From: Thermoplasmata archaeon
GTDB taxonomy: Archaea; Thermoplasmatota; Thermoplasmata; Thermoplasmatales; Thermoplasmataceae
DNA: 33,769 bases
Direction: 5' to 3'
NCBI GenBank assembly: GCA_021806345.1
Contig: JAJZXP010000027.1
Location: 1-33,769, forward strand
Shown here: in pieces, positions 1 through 6,201 of the stretch
How positions within the stretch are numbered: position 1 is the stretch's first letter
Layout: each line of letters opens with the position of its first letter
Translations under genes and position numbers: made by a program
The notes under the pieces: model-generated
Told to the model about the DNA's origin: nothing
The model's input: only the letters and a program-made list of their open reading frames with translations
Database searches by the model: none

Positions 1-51
1 CTGCTAAGCTGTTTCTCAATGAGAGCGAGGGTTCGAATCCCTCTCCCCGCG
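1..51 (+). tRNA. tRNA-Ser(GCT), 3' part, cut by the window edge
   Basis: The window opens in the anticodon loop CTGCTAA (1-7, anticodon GCT = serine). The 3' anticodon stem GCTGT follows, then a long class II variable arm (TCTC-AAT-GAGA), the T stem and loop GAGGG-TTCGAAT-CCCTC (27-43), the acceptor 3' strand TCCCCGC and discriminator G (51). The long variable arm supports serine. No CCA is encoded, which is common in archaea. The D arm and 5' acceptor strand lie outside the window. This tRNA is the likely attachment site for the adjacent integrase, whose reading frame runs antisense through it. Confidence 0.9.
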
Positions 52-1225
52 CTATATTCGCTTCGGATATGGCATGCCCGCGCATCCTGTTCACCTCCTT
101 TGTTTTTTTCTTCCCAGGAATATTGGACTGTGTTCCTGTTACGTTCTCCGCATTTACGGTTTTCGTAAAATATCCGTTTTTCTCATCAAAGAATTCACTG
201 GCATGGATTTTTGATTCATTCCCTACACAGCTTTTTACAGCTTTGCCGAGTTGATGCGAATCCATTCCAGGTGATCCCGCAGCCCGTCCGTTCTGCCCGC
301 TCCTCATCCCCTCCTCAGCAAACCTGCGAAAAAAGGGCCTTAAAAGCTCCCCGTTCTTCCTTGCCTCCAGCTCATCAATGAGCAGAACATAGGGCATAGT
401 GCTCTTTGGATCCGCATGCCCAAGGTGGAACTGGACCCTCCTGAAGTCGGCGCCGCTCCTGAAAAGTTCCGTTGCAGCAAAGCGCCTCAGGCTGTGGGAG
501 TTTACGTTGCTGCATCCGGCATCCCTTGCCCTCTCCCTGATGAGGTTTCTCAGGCTGTCCTTCGTGTACCGCATGGTCACAGTATGTCCCTTTCCAAGCC
601 TGTGGTACCAGACAAAGAGTCCTTTGTCAGTCCTGTCCGTTGGTGTAAGGCGGTACCGGTTCTTGTAATCATCAAGGAATTCCAGGACTTCCGGAGCAAC
701 TCCAACTATCCTGTTCTTCTCACGCTTTTCTGCCCTGATGTATATGCCGTCATCCCTGAGGTCGTCGACATTTATGCGGGCTATCTCACCGATCCTTGCG
801 CCGGTTGATGCGGCCGTAAGGAATATTGCTTTGAGGAGGGATGAATACTCCCTGCTGGGTATGGTGGATATGTAGCGGAATATCTTCTCAAGATCCTCCT
901 TTGTTGCCACGTACTGTTGTTCTGTCAGCTCCTTCCTGAGCTTCGGCGTCCATAACTCAACACCTATCATACGGTTGTAGTGTATGAGTGCCGCAAGGTG
1001 GTTCTCAATCGTTTTGTTTATGTTTCCTTTCCTCCTTGCGAATCGCACGTACTTTTCGATATCCTCCTTTGACGGACTCTCAATGGGCATGAACTGAGAA
1101 AGGTATCTGAGGGAGTTTACGGCTCTTTTGCTGCTCTCCTCGGAATATATGTCGTTTACCTCAAGATAATCCAGGAAGCGTTCCTTCATCTCATCGGTGA
1201 ATCCAGTATTCTGTGAATCTGTCAA
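1..1225 (-). CDS. Tyrosine recombinase (integrase), reads through the tRNA-Ser and off the window
   Basis: A continuous open frame of about 408 codons on the minus strand, with no stop before base 1. Catalytic residues of the tyrosine recombinase family are all present: R144 (in TGARIGE), a Lys in the beta-hairpin (AEKREKN, 166-171), H244xxR247 (HSLRR), H270 (LGH) and nucleophile Y279. An N-terminal SAM-like core-binding region covers roughly 10-105. About 120 residues follow the Tyr, and the last 17 visible codons are antisense to the tRNA. I chose the TTG at 1225 because AAAGGAGG lies just upstream; an ATG at 1189 is the alternative. Overlap of an intact integrase gene with the 3' end of a tRNA is the arrangement of pNOB8-type archaeal elements, as opposed to SSV types that split the gene. 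It is the last gene of the small-gene operon to its right. Confidence 0.85.
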   Translation of the reverse strand, partial: MTDSQNTGFTDEMKERFLDYLEVNDIYSEESSKRAVNSLRYLSQFMPIESPSKEDIEKYVRFARRKGNINKTIENHLAALIHYNRMIGVELWTPKLRKELTEQQYVATKEDLEKIFRYISTIPSREYSSLLKAIFLTAASTGARIGEIARINVDDLRDDGIYIRAEKREKNRIVGVAPEVLEFLDDYKNRYRLTPTDRTDKGLFVWYHRLGKGHTVTMRYTKDSLRNLIRERARDAGCSNVNSHSLRRFAATELFRSGADFRRVQFHLGHADPKSTMPYVLLIDELEARKNGELLRPFFRRFAEEGMRSGQNGRAAGSPGMDSHQLGKAVKSCVGNESKIHASEFFDEKNGYFTKTVNAENVTGTQSNIPGKKKTKEVNRMRGHAISEANIARGEGFEPSLSLRNSLA

Positions 1226-1284
1226 TTTTTCCCTCCTTTCGCTGGAGATGCCCAGTCCTGAAACTCTAAAAGGAGAGCTGGCAT
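1222..1284 (-). CDS. Possible 20-aa leader peptide before the integrase
   Basis: A 20-codon frame beginning ATG CCA GCT at 1284. It ends in a TGA that overlaps the TTG start of the integrase (TTGA), so it would couple translation of the integrase to the upstream operon. The integrase ribosome binding site lies inside it. No family resemblance. It may be only the spacer carrying that site. Confidence 0.25.
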   Translation of the reverse strand: MPALLLEFQDWASPAKGGKN

Positions 1285-1298
1285 TGAATTATTGTCTT

Positions 1299-1667
1299 TC
1301 ATTGTTTTATTCCCTCCCATTTAGGCAAAAACATGCCCTTGCCTTTCATGTACTCGTAACCATGTTTTTCCATTGCATTGCATAGCGTCTTGAAATCTTC
1401 CACCTTTTTCACCATCTTTATCTTTGCACCATCCACTGTTAGTCCGTACTTTGAGACAAGATCCATCAGTCCCTGGTTTTCGCCGGTTCTTGTGGCATTG
1501 CTCTCTGGATTGGACTGCCCTGCCTTCCACAGACCGAAAGGTTCTACTGCCCTCATCATGAGAAGCTTTGTTGCCTCTCCATTAAGCTTTCCGGCCTCCT
1601 GGACTATGTCGTTAACTACCTCCATTCTTGCAACCATTTCCCTTACATATTTTTCAAAATTATCCAT
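1299..1667 (-). CDS. Hypothetical 122-aa operon protein
   Basis: Start chosen at ATG 1667 (MDNFEKYVREM), preceded by GAGGAGAG about 10 bases upstream; the frame is open 27 bases further. The protein is mostly helical and charged in its first 45 residues. A compact C-terminal half follows, with the pattern KVEDFKTLCNAMEKHGYEY and a GKGMFLPKW end. I do not recognise the family. It lies one base downstream of the preceding 32-aa gene, within a minus-strand run of tightly packed genes, which suggests a plasmid or virus function. It could be a DNA-binding accessory protein, but nothing visible proves that. Confidence 0.65.
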   Translation of the reverse strand: MDNFEKYVREMVARMEVVNDIVQEAGKLNGEATKLLMMRAVEPFGLWKAGQSNPESNATRTGENQGLMDLVSKYGLTVDGAKIKMVKKVEDFKTLCNAMEKHGYEYMKGKGMFLPKWEGIKQ

Positions 1668-1668
1668 G

Positions 1669-1767
1669 CTATTTTCTCTCCTCTTCATTTTCATTGAATG
1701 TATCCAGCCTTGTCTGCGGCTGTTCTCTTCTTACTATTTTTAAAAGTTTTAAAATATCAGTGCTCAT
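1669..1767 (-). CDS. Small coupled 32-aa protein
   Basis: Begins MSTDILKLLKIVRREQ and ends in a Glu/Lys-rich tail. Its ATG overlaps the TGA of the upstream zinc-finger gene (ATGA), and a GGAGG-type site sits inside the end of that gene. The helical, basic N-terminal half and acidic tail give no family assignment. The coupling, binding site and exact packing are the main reasons to regard it as real. Confidence 0.5.
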   Translation of the reverse strand: MSTDILKLLKIVRREQPQTRLDTFNENEEERK

Positions 1768-2090
1768 CTGAGCACCTCCAGAAGATCATCCCGATCTATC
1801 TTCCTCAAGATCTCATCCTTGTGTTTCCTGATGGATATGAGGGCATTGGATACCTGTCTCGGTTTATGTACCATTATCACCCTGGACTCTATGTATCCCA
1901 TTGCAGCTGCCCTCTGCAATTCGTTCAGATGGGAATCGTTAAAGTGATCCTTGGCTTCCCGGGCAGATGTAAACAGTAGCCTGCACACTTTGCACTGATG
2001 GATATATCTGTCCTTTCCGGATGGATCTCTTACCCTGAAGAAAAACACTGAAACTGTGTACCTGTATACTGTAACATGATCTCTAATCAT
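1764..2090 (-). CDS. C2H2 zinc-finger protein (108 aa)
   Basis: One classical finger at about residues 33-54: CKVC, twelve residues, then HFNDSH. The N-terminal part (MIRDHVTVYRYTVSVFFF) is hydrophobic and probably a beta strand; the C-terminal part is basic and helical (ISIRKHKDEILRKIDRDDLLEVL). Single C2H2 fingers are frequent in small proteins of archaeal viruses and plasmids, where they bind DNA and may regulate the element. The ATG overlaps the stop of the preceding finger gene (ATGA) and the stop overlaps the next start, so it belongs to the coupled operon. Confidence 0.75.
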   Translation of the reverse strand: MIRDHVTVYRYTVSVFFFRVRDPSGKDRYIHQCKVCRLLFTSAREAKDHFNDSHLNELQRAAAMGYIESRVIMVHKPRQVSNALISIRKHKDEILRKIDRDDLLEVLR

Positions 2091-2281
2091 AGGGCATCCT
2101 CCATGATCAGGAGTTTTCTTCTCCCAGGATACTCATTATAATAGATTTCCGGATGGGAAGACCTGAAGTGCAGATTCAGTTTGTCCTTCTCCACATTCTT
2201 ATCACATATCCTGCACTTTCTCTCGATGTAAGTGTATGAAAGAAGTCTTGAATTGGCCAGCTTTCTTCCCCTAGTTCCCAT
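2087..2281 (-). CDS. Small C2H2 zinc-finger protein (64 aa)
   Basis: Start placed at ATG 2281 (MGTRGRKLANSRLL), because GGAGGAG lies directly upstream; the frame also opens 48 bases earlier. A C2H2-type finger spans about residues 22-42: CRIC, about twelve residues, then HFRSSH. A short tail (YYNEYPGRRKLLIMEDAL) completes it. The basic first 15 residues suggest nucleic acid contact. It overlaps the 35-aa gene upstream by 11 bases and the next finger gene by four. Two finger proteins in succession suggest a duplicated regulator pair, although outside the finger they share little. Confidence 0.72.
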   Translation of the reverse strand: MGTRGRKLANSRLLSYTYIERKCRICDKNVEKDKLNLHFRSSHPEIYYNEYPGRRKLLIMEDAL

Positions 2282-2378
2282 GGTCGTTCTCCTCCATTGA
2301 AATGGGCAAGACCATGAAGAATGGTCCAATCTGCAGTTCCATTGTATCCCTCTGTATGCTCTTGTTTTTCATCTCCAT
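2271..2378 (-). CDS. Small coupled 35-aa protein
   Basis: Begins MEMKNKSIQRDTMELQIG and ends EENDHGN. The ATG shares one base with the TAA of the preceding gene (TAATG), with GGAGGA seven bases upstream. The end overlaps the next start and contains that gene's ribosome binding site. It is amphipathic and has no recognisable domain. It is supported only by operon packing and the strong binding site. Confidence 0.45.
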   Translation of the reverse strand: MEMKNKSIQRDTMELQIGPFFMVLPISMEENDHGN

Positions 2379-2539
2379 TAAAATTCCTCCAGTTTTGTTG
2401 TTTTCATTGGATTCTTGCCCCTCTGGCAGATATCATATACCAACTTTGCGAAATCAGCCCTTTTATCCGATGTAATGGGTGGTATTTCGGTCAAACCCAT
2501 TTCTCTCTTGGCTATCTGCAAGGCTTCCTGCATGTTCAT
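2378..2539 (-). CDS. Hypothetical 53-aa coupled protein
   Basis: ATG at 2539 (MNMQEALQIAKREMGL) overlaps the TGA of the zinc-ribbon gene (ATGA) and has CTGGAGG just upstream. A longer frame opens at 2638 but would lie inside the previous gene, so I prefer the short form. The sequence is a small helical protein with a basic C-terminal end (GKNPMKTTKLEEF). No family is recognised. Confidence 0.55.
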   Translation of the reverse strand: MNMQEALQIAKREMGLTEIPPITSDKRADFAKLVYDICQRGKNPMKTTKLEEF

Positions 2540-2754
2540 TCCAAAGCCTCCAGATCTATCCTGTTCTTGCAGGGATGGCATCTTACTGTACCGGCCTTTT
2601 TGGTCATTCTTTCCCATGTGTGTCCACACTTGTTGCATGTTACCATAACGCCAGTCTTCTTCCTTCCAGGATGCTTCATCTTCTTCATCTCTTCCATGAA
2701 ATTCTCTATTGCACCCTTGGGAAGAATCAGGTTACCCTGGCTGTCATACATCAT
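2536..2754 (-). CDS. Zinc-ribbon protein (72 aa)
   Basis: Four cysteines in two CxxC knuckles (C40/C43 in CNKCGHTW, C59/C62 in CHPCKN) make a canonical rubredoxin-type zinc ribbon. About 37 residues precede it, including an amphipathic helix (IENFMEEMKKMKHPGRKK). Zinc ribbons of this form mediate DNA, RNA or protein contacts in archaeal transcription factors and viral accessory proteins; the partner here is unknown. CAGGAGG precedes the ATG, which overlaps the TGA of the gene upstream. It is part of the same small-gene operon. Confidence 0.72.
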   Translation of the reverse strand: MMYDSQGNLILPKGAIENFMEEMKKMKHPGRKKTGVMVTCNKCGHTWERMTKKAGTVRCHPCKNRIDLEALE

Positions 2755-3134
2755 GAGATGACCTCCTGAGCACTCACCATTCTGTTTTTAACCTTCCAGT
2801 AAGCCATTTCATAATTGGACTGGGAGCATTTCTGATATGGCCACCATCTCTTTCCATCCTTGTCTAAAAGTCCACCATCGTGAGGATAACCATGCCATGC
2901 CCCTACAATTTCAGTATGACCTTTCGGGAGACCAAGGCAATAATAACTTTTTAGTGCAGTCTCTTTTATGAGTTCCTCAATTTCCACTCCCATGTCGGTT
3001 GTAAGAACTATCTCGTTAGGTAACGAGATCTCTTTTTTCTCTTCCCTTTTCAGTTTTTCATAACACAGTGGACCTATTCCTCTCTTTACTGAAATGGAGG
3101 TTGTGATCTCCTTTCCACATATTGAGCAGTTCAT
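2751..3134 (-). CDS. DUF6011-like zinc-binding protein (127 aa)
   Basis: Start set at ATG 3134 (MNCSICGKEITTSIS), with GGAGGG upstream and a four-base overlap with the preceding gene. The N-terminal 25 residues carry C3, C6 and C24 in the pattern CSIC...VKRGIGPLC, which resembles small treble-clef or DUF6011-type modules common in phage and plasmid proteins. The remaining ~100 residues are a separate domain (LPKGHTEIVGAWHGYPHDG, then a Trp- and Tyr-rich segment) that I do not recognise. A function in nucleic acid binding is inferred from the zinc module only. Confidence 0.65.
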   Translation of the reverse strand: MNCSICGKEITTSISVKRGIGPLCYEKLKREEKKEISLPNEIVLTTDMGVEIEELIKETALKSYYCLGLPKGHTEIVGAWHGYPHDGGLLDKDGKRWWPYQKCSQSNYEMAYWKVKNRMVSAQEVIS

Positions 3135-3343
3135 AGTGATCCCTCCTCTGGTGCATTCCATATTATGACCGCATCATGCCCCTTCTCTTTGGGGTAATTC
3201 AGGTGAGGACCTGAATGTCCATCTTCTAGATCGCAGGGAAATTTTATTCCCTTGAATACCCAGGAGAATGGACAGCTATAATCTTCTGGGGGATCATCCC
3301 ACCTTGAAGAATGAGCAACCATTGTATTATGGTCAGAGTTCAT
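3131..3343 (-). CDS. Hypothetical 70-aa protein
   Basis: Starts MNSDHNTMVAHSSRWDD and contains CPFSWVF and FPCDLEDGHSGPHLNY. Two cysteines and four histidines hint at a metal site, but the spacing matches no standard finger. It overlaps its neighbours by four bases on each side, and the binding site for the next gene lies at its end. No family is recognised. Confidence 0.55.
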   Translation of the reverse strand: MNSDHNTMVAHSSRWDDPPEDYSCPFSWVFKGIKFPCDLEDGHSGPHLNYPKEKGHDAVIIWNAPEEGSL

Positions 3344-3549
3344 TGAAACACCTCCTTCTTGTCTTCTCCGGTTCTCCTGGCGTCAAAAGCATCCGGATCT
3401 TTTTCTCTTATCTCTCTGATTTTGATGGAAATCATGCGTGGGACTTTGTCGAGCCATTGATTTATCACCTGTTCTTTGTCCTCTAATGGGCTGATCATTT
3501 CCCCAATGCGTTTTCCATCCAGCACCATGTTATATTGATAAAATTTCAT
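3340..3549 (-). CDS. Hypothetical 69-aa protein
   Basis: Begins MKFYQYNMVLDGKRIGEM. It has a mixed strand-helix pattern, with an amphipathic helix near 25-50 and a charged, basic C-terminal third (IREIREKDPDAFDARR). The ATG overlaps the stop of the preceding gene by four bases, and its own stop overlaps the next start. The coupling argues for a real gene; no function can be read from the sequence. Confidence 0.55.
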   Translation of the reverse strand: MKFYQYNMVLDGKRIGEMISPLEDKEQVINQWLDKVPRMISIKIREIREKDPDAFDARRTGEDKKEVFQ

Positions 3550-3827
3550 TCAAACACCTCCTTCACTATCTTTCTGGACGATTTCTCATACCTGTGGCCA
3601 TAATAGTCGACAAGCTTTGCCTGGATCCTGATCCATCTTTCCAGGGAATCAGATTCCGGCCTGGTCTTCTTTTCAAGAAGAAGACTCTTTAAAGTCAGGT
3701 CAGCATCCGTCAGCTTGTGGTACAATTCCATTCTCGTTCTTTCCTTTCTGGCATTCCAAAAATTTAATGCCTTCCAGGGAAATATCCGTGTGAGCCTAGA
3801 CAACTCACTTATTTTTTTATGTTCCAT
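3546..3827 (-). CDS. Hypothetical 93-aa basic helical protein
   Basis: Begins MEHKKISELSRLTRIFPW and is rich in Arg, Lys and Glu. Predicted long helices include DLTLKSLLLEKKTRPE and LERWIRIQAKLVDYY. AGGAGG precedes the ATG, which lies just after the TAA of the upstream frame. Composition suggests nucleic acid binding or a coiled-coil oligomer. No family is recognised. Confidence 0.55.
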   Translation of the reverse strand: MEHKKISELSRLTRIFPWKALNFWNARKERTRMELYHKLTDADLTLKSLLLEKKTRPESDSLERWIRIQAKLVDYYGHRYEKSSRKIVKEVFE

Positions 3828-3828
3828 T

Positions 3829-4368
3829 TTAAAGGACCTCCTTTCTCTTGTGTTCGTCGATTAAAAGCTTCAAAACATCGTTGTAGCTCCTTGCCCTAAG
3901 CTCAAATTTCAGATTATCAAGCTCTAAATATGTCGTCTGATTGACTGATATCTGAGGGAATTTTTTCTCGGGCATCTTTATCGACATTATCGATAATATG
4001 GGGAATTTCTTTATTTTCATATTCCTCATTATTCTTGATATGCCAGGGACTCGTGGTAATCCATCAAAAAAATATCCGCAGATTTCTCTATCAAGAGACT
4101 TATACGACGAATTGAGAGAACTCAAATTTGAATTTAAAGTAGATTCGATGGGAGAAGTCATTGATAAATTGTTGTCTGAACATAAATCCAAAAAGCCCTG
4201 AACCTCACTTCTCCCAGCCATATGGATGAAAACCGTATTACTGACCCAATGCGCTTTCATGACTTTTGAAAGGCTCCCATCCACATCTGTTGGAGATTGA
4301 CCTGGATACAAACGAATGGATCCTGGCCCTGCAGTGTTTGTAAAATTAATTATTTCTTTATGTCTCAT
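3829..4368 (-). CDS. Ribbon-helix-helix-like protein; long frame may be two genes
   Basis: The frame is open for 179 codons from ATG 4368, which overlaps the TGA of the upstream 58-aa gene (ATGA). Its last 45-50 residues (starting MPEKKFPQISVNQTTYLEL, ATG at 3975 or 3987) are homologous to the protein encoded on the opposite strand at 4040-4201. Shared features are KKxPQIS, LKFE and an EHK end. That part has the strand-then-two-helices look of a ribbon-helix-helix regulator or antitoxin. The middle of the long frame (about residues 55-115, Ser- and Asn-rich) is antisense to the plus-strand gene and is probably not protein. The likely truth is a short gene at 3829-3987, with the 4202-4368 part being either the remnant of another gene or a chance opening. 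Confidence 0.5.
   Translation of the reverse strand: MRHKEIINFTNTAGPGSIRLYPGQSPTDVDGSLSKVMKAHWVSNTVFIHMAGRSEVQGFLDLCSDNNLSMTSPIESTLNSNLSSLNSSYKSLDREICGYFFDGLPRVPGISRIMRNMKIKKFPILSIMSIKMPEKKFPQISVNQTTYLELDNLKFELRARSYNDVLKLLIDEHKRKEVL
4040..4201 (+). CDS. Ribbon-helix-helix-like protein, head-to-head with its paralogue
   Basis: A 53-aa protein from ATG 4040 (MPGTRGNPSKKYPQISLS); the frame also opens at 3998. The segment KKYPQISLSRDLYDELRELK, with FEF and a C-terminal SEHKSKK, aligns over about 45 residues with the minus-strand protein ending at 3829. This strongly suggests both are expressed proteins. The predicted strand plus two helices fits a CopG/antitoxin-type DNA-binding fold. The only plus-strand gene within the minus-strand operon, it faces away from its paralogue across about 50 bases that contain TATCGATA-like repeats. 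Confidence 0.6.
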   Translation: MPGTRGNPSKKYPQISLSRDLYDELRELKFEFKVDSMGEVIDKLLSEHKSKKP

Positions 4369-4541
4369 TTGACACCTCTTGAAAATATCTCTTCAACATC
4401 ATTTTTGGAAAGAACTGTCGTTTTTGTTTCCATCATATACGAAATGGTTTTCTGAACAACACGAGATAAGCTCATACTGTGTTCTAATAGAAATTTCTCC
4501 TGTTCTGATGGAATTGTAACATTCTTTCTAACAAATGACAT
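4365..4541 (-). CDS. Ribbon-helix-helix regulator (58 aa), first gene of the minus operon
   Basis: Begins MSFVRKNVTIPSEQEKFL: a basic beta strand (VRKNVTIP) followed by two helices (EQEKFLLEHS, SLSRVVQKTISYMME), the CopG/Arc-like pattern. These proteins bind DNA as dimers through the strand and usually repress their own promoter. The start lies two bases from a 13-base inverted repeat and about 24 bases downstream of a TATAAATA box on this strand, so the message is probably leaderless. It overlaps the next gene by three bases. The position makes it the prime candidate for controlling the small-gene operon. Confidence 0.65.
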   Translation of the reverse strand: MSFVRKNVTIPSEQEKFLLEHSMSLSRVVQKTISYMMETKTTVLSKNDVEEIFSRGVK

Positions 4542-4542
4542 T

Positions 4543-4592
4543 GTGAGTTGATATGTAGAGTGTGTATTTATAGATTGTGCATATCAACTTAC
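4543..4592. promoter_or_regulatory. Divergent promoter with 13-base inverted repeat
   Basis: Arms GTGAGTTGATATG (4543-4555) and CATATCAACTTAC (4580-4592) pair at 12 of 13 positions around a 24-base spacer. The spacer contains TATTTATA (4565-4572), which reads TATAAATA on the minus strand, a good archaeal TATA box for the leaderless start at 4541. A second box, TATAAAAG near 4604-4611, suits the plus-strand winged-helix gene. The arrangement would let one dimeric regulator, from either flanking gene, control both directions. Confidence 0.6.
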
Positions 4593-4641
4593 AAGTATGA
4601 TGTATAAAAGTTATTTGCCTCGAAAACGTACATCATGCATA

Positions 4642-4926
4642 TTGACTGACAACCCGATAAAGATATTTGAGAAACAATCAGGACTGATACGTCTCCTAAT
4701 TTATCTGAATGATAACCCTCCGACAAATGTTCAGTCAATTGTTGATGACTCGGATATTTACCCGAATATTATGTATCCATCTATTAGGAAGGTCAAGGAA
4801 CTTGGATTGATAAAGGAGGAGATTGATGATTCGAAGTATCCTCCCAGGACTATTCTAAGTCTTACAGAAAAGGGAAAACTTGTTGCACAGAAGCTGAAGG
4901 AAATTGAGGGGATTTTAAAGGGGTGA
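4642..4926 (+). CDS. Winged-helix regulator 1, head of the helicase-methylase-ATPase cassette
   Basis: A winged-helix DNA-binding protein of PadR/MarR type. Helices come from KIFEKQSGLIRLLIYL and the region that follows, the recognition helix around MYPSIRKVKELGLI, and the wing from SKYPPRTILSLTEKGK. The frame opens at ATG 4597, but the TTG at 4642 (MTDNPIKIFEKQSG, 94 aa) aligns with the start of the paralogue at 17963 and follows TATAAAAG by about 30 bases. Two paralogues occur in the window (13617 and 17963). The DNA encoding the last 22 residues is nearly identical to that of the second. It ends four bases before the rmuC start, so it is probably the cassette's autoregulator. Confidence 0.75.
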   Translation: MTDNPIKIFEKQSGLIRLLIYLNDNPPTNVQSIVDDSDIYPNIMYPSIRKVKELGLIKEEIDDSKYPPRTILSLTEKGKLVAQKLKEIEGILKG

Positions 4927-4930
4927 AGAG

Positions 4931-6052
4931 TTGGATATAATATCGCTATTGATCGGACTCATTGTGGGAATATTTTTAGGTATTGTTTTAGGATTGTACA
5001 TATGGAGGGGGATGATAAGCGATAAATTTGGAAATTTGGCAGCTACAGCCTTGAAGAGCAATAATGATCAGTTTATGGCGCTGGCGAACGAGAAGTTGAC
5101 TCCATTCAAGGATAAACTAGCAGAGTATCAGGAATTAGTCAAAGACATCGAGAGCAAGAGGACCACGGCTTATAGTTCAATAGAGACAAAAATTGCTGAT
5201 TTGAAAAGCAGTCAGTCTGACCTGCAACGGGTTACAGTCAGTCTTGCCAATGCGCTACGAAATCCGCAGGTAAGAGGGAGATGGGGGGAACTCACGCTAC
5301 AGAGACTTGTTGAACTAGCTGGAATGGTCCAGTTTTGTGACTTCAATATGCAGGTCACGTCCTCTGATGAGGAGAGGACAATAAGGCCAGATATGGTTGT
5401 AAAACTACCTTCGGACAGACAACTCATAGTAGATTCAAAAGTTCCGCTCAATTCTTATCTGGAATCGCTCGAAACCAACAATGATTCTGAAAGGGTTGAA
5501 TTGATAAAGAAACATGCTCAAGCTGTCCGCGAACACCTTAAAGAGCTAGCATCAAAGAGCTACTGGGAACAGTTCGAGGAAGCCCCAGAGTTTGTTATCA
5601 TGTTTATACCAGGAGAAGCTTTTCTCTATGCCGCACTGGAGGTAGACAAGGATCTTATCGAAGTAGGTATGAAAAGTAACGTAGTGATATCCACACCCAC
5701 CACCCTGATATCCCTCTTAAAGGCGGTCGCGCGCGGATGGAGCGAGAAGAAAATGGAAGAAAGCGCCAAGAGAATAGCTGACCTAGGTAAAGAACTGTTT
5801 GACCGGTTGACCAAGATGAATGAGGCAATAGGGGAAGTCGGAAAGAAGATCGAGAAATCGGTAGATTCATACAATAAACTGGTGGCAACTTTCGATGGTC
5901 GAGTTTTGGTATCTGCCAGACGGTTCGGAGAATTGGGGGTAGGTAACGCAACCATTCTTGAAACACCGAAACAGTTGGAAAAAACAGTAAGAGAAGTCTC
6001 CGATGGGGAGAAAGGGGTGAGTATAAATGAAGAGGAAAAAGATAGAGCTTGA
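4931..6052 (+). CDS. rmuC: RmuC family DNA recombination protein
   Basis: N-terminal membrane anchor at residues 4-25 (ISLLIGLIVGIFLGIVLGLY), a coiled coil at about 45-110, then the RmuC domain. That domain includes GRWGELTLQRLVELAGM (116-132) and the PD-(D/E)xK-like core RPD (152-154)...VDSK (167-170). The C-terminal region holds a further helical segment. Length 373 aa is typical. RmuC proteins limit DNA inversion and rearrangement and are presumed nucleases; they also recur in defence islands. The start is TTG 4931, four bases after the winged-helix gene. Its position ahead of the methylase and helicase suggests a role in the cassette rather than in housekeeping, which is an inference. Confidence 0.88.
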   Translation: MDIISLLIGLIVGIFLGIVLGLYIWRGMISDKFGNLAATALKSNNDQFMALANEKLTPFKDKLAEYQELVKDIESKRTTAYSSIETKIADLKSSQSDLQRVTVSLANALRNPQVRGRWGELTLQRLVELAGMVQFCDFNMQVTSSDEERTIRPDMVVKLPSDRQLIVDSKVPLNSYLESLETNNDSERVELIKKHAQAVREHLKELASKSYWEQFEEAPEFVIMFIPGEAFLYAALEVDKDLIEVGMKSNVVISTPTTLISLLKAVARGWSEKKMEESAKRIADLGKELFDRLTKMNEAIGEVGKKIEKSVDSYNKLVATFDGRVLVSARRFGELGVGNATILETPKQLEKTVREVSDGEKGVSINEEEKDRA

Positions 6053-6137
6053 ATTACAACTGGGAACAAACAACAATTACTGGTTTCAGGAGATAAACGC
6101 AGACAGTGATAAAAATGGAATGGTGAATGGGAAATGA
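6027..6137 (+). CDS. Possible 36-aa protein between rmuC and the methylase
   Basis: Overlaps the end of rmuC by 26 bases in another frame. It starts MKRKKIELELQLGTNNNYW, with GGGGTGAG upstream of its ATG, and stops at 6137. The sequence is basic then polar, with no recognisable family. The following 64 bases lead to the methylase and include an AT-rich TATTATAG-like stretch, which may be a separate promoter. Confidence 0.35.
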   Translation: MKRKKIELELQLGTNNNYWFQEINADSDKNGMVNGK

Positions 6138-6201
6138 GGGGACACAATGATTTAAGCATATCACTTAAGTTGGAACTTGAAAATTATAGTTGTGAAATAT
6201 A

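Noticed and set aside
416..808. Plus-strand open frames across 399-808
   Set aside because: They lie antisense to the integrase, whose minus-strand frame has all catalytic motifs.
5626..6159. A 177-codon minus-strand frame antisense to rmuC
   Set aside because: Ser/Leu/Phe-rich shadow of the rmuC coding strand without any motif; rmuC itself is well supported.
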